Below are positions 38,301 through 45,561 of a stretch of DNA of 64,000 bases, in pieces (positions within the stretch are counted from its first letter, which is position 1; every line of letters starts with the position of its first letter). The stretch spans positions 620,001 through 684,000 of the forward strand of contig NZ_BNBD01000002.1 of NCBI RefSeq assembly GCF_014654785.1. Direction: 5' to 3'. The notes beneath the pieces are model-generated. The model had not been told where the DNA came from, did not search any database, and worked only from the letters and a program-made list of their open reading frames with translations. The position numbers and the translations under genes are program-made. The DNA is from Streptomyces mashuensis. GTDB lineage: Bacteria; Actinomycetota; Actinomycetes; Streptomycetales; Streptomycetaceae.

Positions 38301-38526
38301 CGTGGTGCTGCACTGGCAGGACGCCCACGCGGCCCGCTACCGCGTGCAGACCTCGCCGGACGGCCGCACCTGGCGGGACGCGACCGCCGTCACCTCGGGG
38401 CGGGGCGGCACGGAGACCCTGCGCATGGACGCTCCCGACGCGCGCTTCGTCCGCGTCCAGGGCGAGAAGCGCGCCACACGCTTCGGCTACTCCCTGTGGG
38501 GGGTGGAGGCGTACGCCGTGAAGTGA
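35353..38526 (+). CDS. Secreted GH84-type beta-N-acetylglucosaminidase-like protein with altered catalytic pair
   Basis: A 1057-residue exported protein from a GTG at 35353 (GAGGAGAAGG upstream). A long basic/Gly-rich N-terminus precedes a hydrophobic signal (about 70-92, ending DALA). Then come a GH20/84-type N-domain (about 120-260), the GH84 barrel starting VRGLTEGFYGQPWS (about 267), a helical region (520-700) and a C-terminal discoidin/CBM32-like domain (about 925-1055). In GH84 enzymes the catalytic pair is DD in a segment like FFDDIS; here it reads QFQDVS (Q380-D381), so the first Asp is replaced by Gln. Activity may be reduced or altered. TTGACA at 35272-35277 may be its -35 box. Confidence 0.85.
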   Translation: MRFPGSDHSYGSEHSVRCGGSGPGHAGGPGGREAGAPEPAEGARRPARAVGTGRFGSPFPFTFTGRHRRAGVTVLAAALLGGLLGGSTDALADPRPGDTTPSAGPAGSPDRDSADALPPVWPRPQTARALGAYARVGDEVTLMADPGTDPYALAALRDVLRGAGARRVIDAQPGGTPPPGGLIVYAGGQAAEDALRALGAPARDDLPAGGYRLATGQRDGRPVVALAGVGDDGLFHAAQTLRQLVVDRDGGRAFAGAVVRDWPATSVRGLTEGFYGQPWSLRQRLDQLDFLGRTKQNRYLYAPGDDPYRQARWRDPYPAGQRAAFRELAERARRNHVTLGWAVAPGQAMCFSSASDVKALQRKVDAMWALGVRAFQLQFQDVSYSEWHCDADAEKFGSGPKAAAKAQAKVAGALAEHLARKGPEAAPLSLLPTEYFQDGRTAFRRALADALDPRVEVAWTGVGVVPRTITGGELADARAAFAHPLVTMDNYPVNDFAQDRIFLGPYTGREPAVAIGSAALLANAAAQPTASRIPLFTAADYAWNPRGYRPEESWRAAVEDLADGDTGVREALRALAGNDASSVLGGEEAAYLRPLLDDFWDALSGTDAGRANEAAGKLRAAFRTMADAPQRLTPLLGGEAGPWLEQLGRYGEAGGLAVDMLTAQARGDGAAAWRAQLRVQQLREQITAGRATVGKGVLSPFLDQALARANGWTGIDRPVRTAGNATDGDPATAVTPQAGEPLGVRLPAPRPLTVVTLLTAPAPGARGTVEAHDPAGGWQALGPLSDSGWTQVPGNGMKADALRVVWGEGTPPPAVHEFSPWFADTPEADVELTHGDVDAEDGGSPAVVEVRMINRRPATVKEKLEVKAPQGVTVKAPSEVSVARGGVATARIELSVPAGAGARTFSVPVRLAGQERTVTLRTYPPTAGPDLARGARATASGQESGRFPASAAVDGDPRTRWSSPPADDAWWQADLGRPVRLGCVVLHWQDAHAARYRVQTSPDGRTWRDATAVTSGRGGTETLRMDAPDARFVRVQGEKRATRFGYSLWGVEAYAVK

Positions 38527-38541
38527 GCCGGGAACGGGCGG

Positions 38542-38576
38542 TCCGGGGGCCCCGCGCCGTCGCCGGGGCCCCCGGA
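38542..38576. terminator. Terminator between GH84-like gene and HNH gene
   Basis: A perfect 13-bp stem TCCGGGGGCCCCG / CGGGGCCCCCGGA with a 9-nt loop lies between convergent genes. Confidence 0.85.
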
Positions 38577-38595
38577 AAGCACCGGGCCCGGACCG

Positions 38596-39132
38596 TCAGG
38601 CGGAAACGCCGTCGATCCGGGCCATCGCGTCCTCGGCGCCGTACGCCTTGAGGTACGGCAACCACCGGGGGTCCCGGTGGCCCGTGCCGATGATGCGCCA
38701 GGCCAGGCCCGTGGGCGGCGCGGGCTGGTGGCGCAGCCGCCAGCCCAGCTCCGAGACGTGCCGGTCGGCCTTGACGTGGTTGCACCGGCGGCAGGCCGCC
38801 ACCACGTTCTCCCAGGAGTGCTGGCCGCCGCGGCTGCGCGGGACGACGTGGTCGACGCTGGTTGCGACGCCACCGCAGTACGCGCAGCGCCCGCCGTCGC
38901 GGGCGAAGAGCGCTCGGCGGGTGAGCGGGACGGGGCCCCGAAAGGGGACCCGCACGAAGCGCTTCAGCCGGACGACGCTGGGAGCGGGGATGGTGCAGGT
39001 CGCGCTGTGCAGATAGGCGCCGGAGTCCTCGAGGCTGACGGCCTTCTCATTGAGGACGAGTATGAGCGCGCGGCGGAGCGGTACGACGCCGAGCGGCTCG
39101 TACGACGCGTTGAGGACCAGGACGTGCGGCAC
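38596..39132 (-). CDS. HNH endonuclease-domain protein
   Basis: A 178-residue protein. A conserved N-terminal strand-helix (VLVLNASYEPLGVVPLRRAL) precedes a zinc-stabilised HNH motif: CAYCGG, then TSVDHVVPRSRGG, then NVVAACRRCNHVKAD. The two Cys pairs bind structural zinc and His of VDHV is the catalytic residue. This stand-alone, highly conserved actinobacterial type is of unknown biological role and is not tied to a mobile element here. It lies convergent to the GH84-like gene and divergent from the mscS gene. Confidence 0.88.
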   Translation of the reverse strand: MPHVLVLNASYEPLGVVPLRRALILVLNEKAVSLEDSGAYLHSATCTIPAPSVVRLKRFVRVPFRGPVPLTRRALFARDGGRCAYCGGVATSVDHVVPRSRGGQHSWENVVAACRRCNHVKADRHVSELGWRLRHQPAPPTGLAWRIIGTGHRDPRWLPYLKAYGAEDAMARIDGVSA

Positions 39133-39392
39133 GGGTGCCTCCTTGTACGCCGGCGGCGCGTGGCTCGCGCCGGGACGATCTCCTCAAGTGTCGCCCGGCC
39201 ACCCGCACCGGCGCCACCATCAGCGGGTAACGGGCCCCAGGTGTTTTGGAGCACATCCCGGCGCCGCACGCGCAAGACCTGTCCCATCTCGAACACATCG
39301 GCTAGGGACCCGCTGTGCCCCGTTAGTGTGGTGAGTCGGCCGGCGCCGCTCACCGGGTGCCCGGCATGTCCCACACCGGAGGGTTCCCGCCT

Positions 39393-40487
39393 GTGTTCTG
39401 GTCCGCTGCCCTGGCCGCAGACTCGACGCCCCGTCCCCACACCCCCGCCTCGCTGGACGAGGCCCAGCGGACGGCGAACGACGCCGCCGGCTGGGTCGAG
39501 CAGAACTGGTCCGTCTGGCTCGGGAACGGGCTGCGCATCATTCTGATCATCGTGATCGCGGTGGCGATGCGTTCCTTGATCCGCCGCGGCATCACCAAGC
39601 TCATAGCGCGCATGAACCGCACCGCGCAGGCCGTCGACGGCACCGCGCTGGGCAGCCTGCTCGTCAACGCCGAGCGGCGCCGGCAGCGCTCGGAGGCCAT
39701 CGGCTCGGTGCTGCGCAGCGTCGCCTCGTTCCTGATCATGGGCACGGCGGCGCTGACCGTGCTCTCCGTGCTCCAGATCAACCTGGCCCCGCTGCTGGCC
39801 AGCGCCGGTGTGGCGGGCGTGGCGATCGGTTTCGGCGCGCGGAACCTGGTCACCGACTTCCTCTCCGGCGTCTTCATGATCCTGGAGGACCAGTACGGCG
39901 TCGGCGACGAGATCGACGCCGGGGTGGCCCAGGGCACGGTGATCGAGGTCGGCCTGCGGGTGACGAAGCTGCGCGGGGCCAACGGCGCCATCTGGTACGT
40001 GCGGAACGGCGAGGTCAAGCGCATCGGCAACCTCAGCCAGGGCTGGGCCATGGCCGAGGTCGACGTCACGCTCCGCTACGACGAGGACCTCGACCGGGCC
40101 CGCACGGTGATCTCCGCGGCGGGTGCGGCCATGGCCGAGAACGCCCGGTGGAAGGAGAAGATCTGGGAGCCGGTCGAGGTCATGGGCCTGGACGCGGTGA
40201 CGCTGGACTCGGTCGTGGTGCGGGTGCAGGCCAAGACCATGCCGGGCGAGGCGGCGGCCGTCGCGCGCGAGCTGCGCTGGCGGATCAAGCTGGCGCTGGA
40301 CGCGGCCGGCATCCGGGTGGCCGCCCCGACGGCCGTCGTGGAGGACGGGGCACCGGCGGCGGCCGACCCGGCGGCGGCCGTGGCCCCGCCCTCGGCGCTG
40401 AGCAACCCCACGTCGCCGCAGGCCCAGGCCACGCAGCCGATACCGCCGGCGGCGCCGGTGCCGCAGGGCGCCACGCTGGGCAAGTGA
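39393..40487 (+). CDS. Mechanosensitive ion channel, MscS family
   Basis: A small-conductance channel releasing solutes on hypo-osmotic shock; 364 residues. The GTG at 39393 is chosen because GGAGGG is 9 nt upstream, although the frame is open 12 codons further back. One N-terminal helix (RIILIIVIAVAMRSLI) and a second (ASFLIMGTAALTVLSVL) are followed by the pore-lining TM3 (ASAGVAGVAIGFGARNLVTDFLSG). The cytoplasmic beta domain has EDQYGVGDEIDAG and YVRNGEVKRIGN. The last about 60 residues are an Ala/Pro-rich tail. Confidence 0.92.
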   Translation: MFWSAALAADSTPRPHTPASLDEAQRTANDAAGWVEQNWSVWLGNGLRIILIIVIAVAMRSLIRRGITKLIARMNRTAQAVDGTALGSLLVNAERRRQRSEAIGSVLRSVASFLIMGTAALTVLSVLQINLAPLLASAGVAGVAIGFGARNLVTDFLSGVFMILEDQYGVGDEIDAGVAQGTVIEVGLRVTKLRGANGAIWYVRNGEVKRIGNLSQGWAMAEVDVTLRYDEDLDRARTVISAAGAAMAENARWKEKIWEPVEVMGLDAVTLDSVVVRVQAKTMPGEAAAVARELRWRIKLALDAAGIRVAAPTAVVEDGAPAAADPAAAVAPPSALSNPTSPQAQATQPIPPAAPVPQGATLGK

Positions 40488-40530
40488 CGGAGCTGCCGGT
40501 GACGGGGGCGCCGGTGACGGAGGCGCCCGG

Positions 40531-41034
40531 TCAGGCCGCGCGGAACACCTTGTCGAGGAACTCGTCGAGGTTGGCCGTCATGCGGGCCAGGCGCTCCTCC
40601 ACCGACAGCGACTCCTTGTACCGCATCGACATCAGCGGCACCTTCTTCCCCCGCACGTACAGCGGACAGGCCAGATCGGCGCAGATGTAGGCGCCCACCG
40701 TGTTGCCCTCGCGGCCGGACTCGCCGACGCGGCGGGCGGCCAGCAGGGACACGCCCGAGCCCGGGTGGCCGGTCATGCAGAGCGAGCACATCGTCGTCTT
40801 GGTGAAGCTGCGCGGGCCGCCCTGCGGCACGCGCAGCGTGATGCCGACCAGCTCGCCGGCCCGCTCCGCGACGATGTAGCCCCGGTCGGGGGCGCCCGGG
40901 TCGCGCCAGCCCAGGAAGTCCAGGTCCTCCCACGGCAGGTCGGCCAGCCCGCGGGGGATGCTGATCCTGCGTGCCTCTCCCTTCGAGCAGTTGACGAAGG
41001 AGGCGCGTATGGCGTTTTCGCCCAGTGGTTCCAT
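40531..41034 (-). CDS. FBP-type (FusB-like) EF-G-binding treble-clef protein
   Basis: A 167-residue cytoplasmic protein. The N-terminal part (IRASFVNCSKGEARRISIP) is followed by a treble-clef zinc finger with CSLC and a later pair ICADLAC. This is the layout of the FusB family, which binds EF-G and in staphylococci gives fusidic-acid tolerance. In Streptomyces such proteins are commonly annotated FBP-domain proteins. The ATG at 41034 lacks a clear Shine-Dalgarno; TAGTTT sits about 9 nt upstream, so the message may be leaderless. It converges with mscS and is divergent from melC1. Confidence 0.75.
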   Translation of the reverse strand: MEPLGENAIRASFVNCSKGEARRISIPRGLADLPWEDLDFLGWRDPGAPDRGYIVAERAGELVGITLRVPQGGPRSFTKTTMCSLCMTGHPGSGVSLLAARRVGESGREGNTVGAYICADLACPLYVRGKKVPLMSMRYKESLSVEERLARMTANLDEFLDKVFRAA

Positions 41035-41501
41035 GGCCAGTGAAACTAACAGCCGGTTTGGGGCGGTGTCGCGTGGTTTTCCGGCGGCGCGATCTTGGCC
41101 GGGGACGTCGCCGCGGCGTGGCCCGAATCCGCCCCCGGTGCGGAGGGTTCCGGTCATCTTCCGCCCGTGAGGATCGTCACGCGCGCGGCGCACAACCCGT
41201 AAATCCTTCGCCGGGCCGGGCCGTGGGCGTGCCAGGTTCCTGACATCCGTGTCAACAACAGGATGTTGCCGTAACTCCTGGATCCACGCTGGTTGACCAT
41301 TCATATACCCAATGTCCGTATACAGGCCAACCATTTCTCCCCTCCCTCGGGCCCGTGCAAGCATCCGGCCTCGCACGGATTGATCACGAAATACGACCAA
41401 CAACCGCTGTAACCGTCCCCAAAAGGGGCGTGGGGCGGCGGGCTGGCGTGCCCCGGTGACGGCCGTGCTCCCGACCGATCACATCCCGAGGGGGGATCCG
41501 T
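41035..41501. promoter_or_regulatory. 467-bp divergent region between the FBP gene and melC1
   Basis: No gene is supported. It should hold the promoters of both flanking genes. A TAGTTT box lies about 9 nt before the FBP start on the minus strand. Around 41299-41325 it is unusually AT-rich for this genome, with ATATAC and GTATAC elements 9 bp apart and TTGACC just before. The last 20 bp carry the GAGGGGGG ribosome site of melC1. Confidence 0.5.
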
Positions 41502-41912
41502 ATGTCCCGGACCATGACCCGCCGTGCCCTGCTCAGAGGCTCCGCCGCGGCCGCCGCCGGCCTCGCGGTGGCCGGCGCGGCCGTCGCCGCGAGCGGGCAG
41601 TCCGCCACCGCCATGGACCACACCGGTCACGGCGACCACACCGGCCACGGCGACCCCGGCCTCCAGCCGTTCGACGAGGTCTACCAGGGCCGGCGCATCA
41701 CGGGCCGGCCCGTCGAGGGCGGCCACGCCGCCCACCACGGGGGGTACGCCGTCACGATCGACGGCAAGGACCTGCACCTGATGCAGAACGCCGACGGCAC
41801 CTGGATCAGCGTCGTCAACCACTACCAGACCTACGGGGACCCGCTCGCGGTCACCCGCGCCGCCGTCGACAAGCTCCGGGGCGCCGTGCTCGTCCCGATC
41901 GCCACCGCCTGA
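41502..41912 (+). CDS. melC1: Tyrosinase copper chaperone (cofactor) MelC1
   Basis: A 136-residue protein that delivers copper to apotyrosinase and carries it through the TAT pathway. The signal has MTRRALLRGSAAAAAGLAVAGA. The mature part is His-rich (DHTGHGDHTGHGD, then GGHAAHHGG) and ends with VNHYQTYGDPLAVTRAAVDKL, a typical MelC1 core. The ATG at 41502 follows a strong GAGGGGGG site. It is the first gene of the melC1-melC2 operon, 41 bp before melC2. Confidence 0.95.
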   Translation: MSRTMTRRALLRGSAAAAAGLAVAGAAVAASGQSATAMDHTGHGDHTGHGDPGLQPFDEVYQGRRITGRPVEGGHAAHHGGYAVTIDGKDLHLMQNADGTWISVVNHYQTYGDPLAVTRAAVDKLRGAVLVPIATA

Positions 41913-41953
41913 TTCCGGCCGCCCACACCCCCGAGACCCGAGAGGACACCACC

Positions 41954-42778
41954 ATGGCCGTGCGCAAGAACCAGGCGACCCTGACCGCCACCGAGAAGCG
42001 CAACTTCGTCAACGCCGTGCTGGAGCTGAAGCGCTCCGGCCGCTACGACGAATTCGTCCGCACCCACAACGAGTTCATCATGAGCGACCGGGACAACAGC
42101 GACCGCGTCGGCCACCGCTCGCCCTCCTTCCTCCCCTGGCACCGCCGGTTCCTCATACAGTTTGAACAGGAACTGCAGAAGATCGACGCCTCGGTGACGC
42201 TCCCCTACTGGGACTGGACCGCCGACCGCACCACCACCTCCTCGATCTGGGGCGCCGACTTCCTCGGCGGCACCGGCCGCAGCCGCGACGCCCAGGTCAC
42301 CACCGGGCCGTTCGCCTACGCGACGGGCAAGTGGAACATCAACGTCTCCGTCGACGACCGTCCCTACCTCCAGCGCGAGCTGGGCGCCGCCGTGCGCCAG
42401 CTGCCCACGCGGGCCGAGGTGGACGCGGTGCTGGCCATGACGACGTACGACACGGCGCCCTGGAACAGCGCCTCCGAGGGCAGCTTCCGCAACTACCTGG
42501 AGGGCTGGCGCGGGGCCAACCTGCACAACCGCGTCCACGTCTGGATCGGCGGCCAGATGTCCTCCGGCGTCTCCCCCAACGACCCCGTCTTCTGGCTGCA
42601 CCACTGCTTCATCGACAAGCTGTGGGCCGACTGGCAGCGCATGCACCCGTCCTCGGGCTACCTGCCCACCGGCGGCACCGCGAACGTCGTGGACCTGCGC
42701 GACACGATGCGGCCGTGGAACGACGTCACCCCGGCCGACCTGCTCGACCACACGAAGTTCTACACGTACGACCGCTGA
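41954..42778 (+). CDS. melC2: Tyrosinase MelC2
   Basis: Type-3 copper monophenol oxidase making melanin from tyrosine; 274 residues. CuA ligands are H38, H54 and H63 (GHRSPSFLPWHRR) and CuB ligands are H191, H195 (NLHNRVHVW) and H217 (FWLHHCF). These positions match Streptomyces tyrosinases within one residue at CuB. It lacks its own signal and is exported with MelC1 as a hitch-hiker. The start is the ATG at 41954; the frame is open upstream through melC1 but that part is antisense-like coding noise. Confidence 0.96.
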   Translation: MAVRKNQATLTATEKRNFVNAVLELKRSGRYDEFVRTHNEFIMSDRDNSDRVGHRSPSFLPWHRRFLIQFEQELQKIDASVTLPYWDWTADRTTTSSIWGADFLGGTGRSRDAQVTTGPFAYATGKWNINVSVDDRPYLQRELGAAVRQLPTRAEVDAVLAMTTYDTAPWNSASEGSFRNYLEGWRGANLHNRVHVWIGGQMSSGVSPNDPVFWLHHCFIDKLWADWQRMHPSSGYLPTGGTANVVDLRDTMRPWNDVTPADLLDHTKFYTYDR

Positions 42779-43076
42779 GGAATCGTTTCTCCACAGCCGG
42801 GGCGGCGGGCCGGGCGGGCTCGCCGCCCCCGTGGCATGCTCGGGAACCGAACAGCCGTCCCGCGCGTGAACAGGAGCAGGAGCCCGGCACGACGACCCCG
42901 TCGCGACCGTGCGCCTGCCCTGGTCACGACACGAGCGGCACGAGCGGCACGAGCATCAGGACCGGCGCACGACCGGTGTGCTCACCGGTCCCGGCGGCCA
43001 TACTGCTGGCCGGGGCCCGTGTGCCCGCCGGGGCCGGCGGGGTGCGGGTGCCGCCGGCGACCATGGGGGAGGTCAC
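42779..43076. other. 298-bp non-coding gap before the PknG-type operon
   Basis: A terminator-like stem GGGGCGGCG/CGCCGCCCC (42799-42829) follows melC2. A 9-bp unit CACGAGCGG repeats twice and a third copy is degenerate (42930-42956). The promoter of the downstream operon should lie here, but no convincing -10/-35 pair is visible. Confidence 0.6.
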
Positions 43077-44453
43077 GTGTCACGAGCGCAGCCGGATCCG
43101 GGCGAGCGGCGCGCCGCCTGGCGGGAGGGGCTGGACCGGCTGAGAGCCGCGGCCACCACCGAGCCGGGCAGGCTCCGGGTGATCGGCGCGGCGCTGGCCG
43201 CGCTGCTGGTCGCCTTCGGCGGGGTCACCGCCTGGCAGGTCACGTCGCGGGCGGCCGCCGCCGACGCCGTCGTGACGCACAGCCAGCCGCTGAGCGCCGA
43301 CGCCGCCGACATCTACCGTTCGCTGGCCGACGCGGACACCGCCGCCGCGACCGGCTTCCTGGCGGGCGGCCGGGAGCCGCGCGCCGTGCGGCAGCGCTAC
43401 GAGAACGACATATCCGTGGCCGCCCGGCTGCTGGCCGAGGCGGCCGCCGGTACGGACGCCGACGCGCCCGCGGGCCGGCAGATCGCCACGCTCACCGAGC
43501 AACTGCCCGTCTACACCGGCCTGGTCGAGCAGGCGCGCGCGGCCGGCCGGCAGGGCCTGCCGCTGGGCGGCGCCTACCTGCGCTACGCCAGCGACCGGAT
43601 GCGCGAGCAGCTGCTGCCCGCCGCGCAGTCGCTCTACGTGGCGGAGACCCTGCGGCTGGAGTCCGACTACGACGACGCCACGGCGTGGCCGTGGGCCGCC
43701 CTCGCCACGGGCGTCGCCGCGCTGGGCGCCCTCGGCTGGGCCCAGCGCCGTACGTACCTGCGGACGCACCGGGTGTTCAACCACGGCCTGGTGGGTGCCA
43801 CGGCCGCGGCCACTGTGACGCTGCTCTGGCTGACCGCCGGGCACGGTGTGGCGAGCGCCGGCCTGTCGTCCTCGCGCGACCACGGCGCGCGGGCGCTCCA
43901 GGTGCTCAACGAGGCCCGGATCGCCTCGCTCCAGGCGCGCGGCGACGAGAGCCTGACGCTGGTGGCGCGCGGCGCGGTGCTGACGGCCGAGGGCGAGGAC
44001 GCCTACGAGGCGGGCTACCAGGACGAGATGCAGCGGCTCACGGGCCGCGTCGTGGTGGGCGAACGGCACGGCGAGACGGACACCGAGGGGCTGCTGGGCC
44101 GGGCGCGGTCGCTGACGGGCGGGCCGGGCCGGGAGAGGACCGAGGCGGTGCTGCGGGACGTCACCGAGTGGCAGCGGCGGCACCGCTCGGCCCGCGCGGC
44201 CGACGAGAGCGGCTACTACGACCGCGCGCTGCCCGAGGTGATCGGGGAGAAGAACAGCACGGGCGAGATGTTCGACCGGGTGGACGCGGGGCTGCGGCAG
44301 GCGCTGGTCCTGGAACAGAAGCGGTTCCGCACGGCGGCGGACGACGGCCGCGGCGCGCTGACGGGCCTGGCGGCCGGTGCGGCCGTGCTGGCCCTGCTGG
44401 GGGCCACGGCGGCGGTCCTGGGCGTGGGCCGCCGGCTGTCGGAGTACCGGTGA
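43077..44453 (+). CDS. glnX: GlnX-like membrane sensor (four transmembrane helices)
   Basis: An integral membrane protein of 458 residues from a GTG at 43077 with GGGGGAGG just upstream. Helices lie at about 35-56, 204-222, 238-257 and 427-451, with two large extracytoplasmic helical domains between TM1-TM2 and TM3-TM4, as in chemoreceptor-like sensors. There is no HAMP, kinase or output domain. Length, topology and the position beside a GlnH-like protein and a PknG-like kinase match mycobacterial GlnX, which relays amino-acid signals from GlnH to PknG. It is the first gene of the seven-gene run. Function is inferred from context. Confidence 0.8.
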   Translation: MSRAQPDPGERRAAWREGLDRLRAAATTEPGRLRVIGAALAALLVAFGGVTAWQVTSRAAAADAVVTHSQPLSADAADIYRSLADADTAAATGFLAGGREPRAVRQRYENDISVAARLLAEAAAGTDADAPAGRQIATLTEQLPVYTGLVEQARAAGRQGLPLGGAYLRYASDRMREQLLPAAQSLYVAETLRLESDYDDATAWPWAALATGVAALGALGWAQRRTYLRTHRVFNHGLVGATAAATVTLLWLTAGHGVASAGLSSSRDHGARALQVLNEARIASLQARGDESLTLVARGAVLTAEGEDAYEAGYQDEMQRLTGRVVVGERHGETDTEGLLGRARSLTGGPGRERTEAVLRDVTEWQRRHRSARAADESGYYDRALPEVIGEKNSTGEMFDRVDAGLRQALVLEQKRFRTAADDGRGALTGLAAGAAVLALLGATAAVLGVGRRLSEYR

Positions 44454-44485
44454 GACCGGGCGGCGGGGACGGGGGGAGACGAGCC

Positions 44486-45499
44486 GTGGGACGAACGGAA
44501 CGGGGTGCCGGGCGCGCTGCGGGGCGGCGTACGGGCCTGCGGCGCCGGGCGGCCGTCGTGACGGGCTGCGCGGTGGCCGCCGCGACGGTGGCCGTCCTGC
44601 TGCCGTACGGCGGCGGGGGCGGCGGGCGCACGGCGCCGGTGGCCGCGTCCCGTACCGCGCCGGGGGCGCGCGACACGGCCGTACGGGCGCCGGCGACGTG
44701 CACCGACCCGGAGGCGAGCCTGCGGCCGTCGACGGCCGACGGGCCCGCCGTGCGGCGCGTGAAGGAGCGGGGCCGGCTCATCGCCGGCGTCGACCAGAAC
44801 AGCTACCGCTGGGGCTACCGCGACCCGGCCACGGGCGAGCTCAGCGGCTTCGACATCGACCTCGTCCGGGCCGTGGCCAAGGCCATCCTGGGCGACCCCG
44901 ACAAGGTGACCTTTCTCGCGATCCCCACCAACCAGCGCATACCCGCCCTCCAGAAGGGCAAGGTGGACATCGTCGTGCGCACCATGACCGTCAACTGCGA
45001 CCGCGTCCGGCAAGTCGCCTTCTCCACGGCCTACTTCGAGGCCGGGCAGCAGGTGCTGGCGCCCAAGGGGTCGCCGGTGACGGCTTTCGACGACAGCCTG
45101 AGGGGGAAGAAGGTCTGTACGGCCAAGGGATCGACGGGCGAGAGCGAGCTGCGGCGCGAGGCGCACGGCGCCTCCGTGCTCACCGTGCCCAACCAGCTGG
45201 ACTGCCTGGTGCGGCTCCAGCTGGGGCAGGTCGACGCGGTGGTCACCGACAGCGCCCTGGCCGCCGGGCAGGCGGCCCAGGACCCGTCCGTGCGACTGGT
45301 CGGCAAACCGTTCACCACCGAGTCCTACGGCGTGGCGATGAACCTCCGGGACGAAGACCTGGTACGCCGGGTCAACGCGGTCCTGGAGGACTACCGCCGG
45401 GGCGGCGGCGAGAGCCCATGGATGCTGGCCTACCGCAAGTGGCTGGCGGCCGACCTGAAGGGCATCACCGCACCGCCGGAGCCGAAGTACCGGGACTGA
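44486..45499 (+). CDS. glnH: GlnH-like amino-acid-binding protein, exported
   Basis: A family-3 solute-binding protein of 337 residues. The GTG at 44486 follows GGGGGAG; an in-frame GTG at 44450 would overlap the glnX stop (GTGA) and is possible. A basic N-terminus leads to a hydrophobic stretch VVTGCAVAAATVAVLL; the Cys has too short a hydrophobic run before it to be a clear lipobox. The binding domain starts KERGRLIAGVDQNSYRWGY and shows GFDIDLVRAVAKAIL and YFEAGQQVLA. No ABC permease or ATPase genes are adjacent, so it is likely a sensor. It matches mycobacterial GlnH, which binds Asp/Glu/Gln-type amino acids. Confidence 0.85.
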   Translation: MGRTERGAGRAAGRRTGLRRRAAVVTGCAVAAATVAVLLPYGGGGGGRTAPVAASRTAPGARDTAVRAPATCTDPEASLRPSTADGPAVRRVKERGRLIAGVDQNSYRWGYRDPATGELSGFDIDLVRAVAKAILGDPDKVTFLAIPTNQRIPALQKGKVDIVVRTMTVNCDRVRQVAFSTAYFEAGQQVLAPKGSPVTAFDDSLRGKKVCTAKGSTGESELRREAHGASVLTVPNQLDCLVRLQLGQVDAVVTDSALAAGQAAQDPSVRLVGKPFTTESYGVAMNLRDEDLVRRVNAVLEDYRRGGGESPWMLAYRKWLAADLKGITAPPEPKYRD

Positions 45500-45561
45500 C
45501 GGGGCAGACGAGGACACCGACGTGCGCGCGCGGCAGGAACGGCGCGCGGGAGAGGGGATCC

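Noticed and set aside
41502..42778. Melanin pair as part of a larger biosynthetic gene cluster
   Set aside because: Neighbours are housekeeping or signalling genes; no PKS, NRPS, terpene or tailoring genes are present.
42930..42956. CACGAGCGG repeats as a regulatory array
   Set aside because: Two and a half short copies in a GC-rich gap are expected by chance and are not near a clear promoter.
44486..44600. GlnH-like protein as a lipoprotein (VTGC)
   Set aside because: Only about six hydrophobic residues precede the Cys and the main hydrophobic run follows it, so the lipobox is doubtful.
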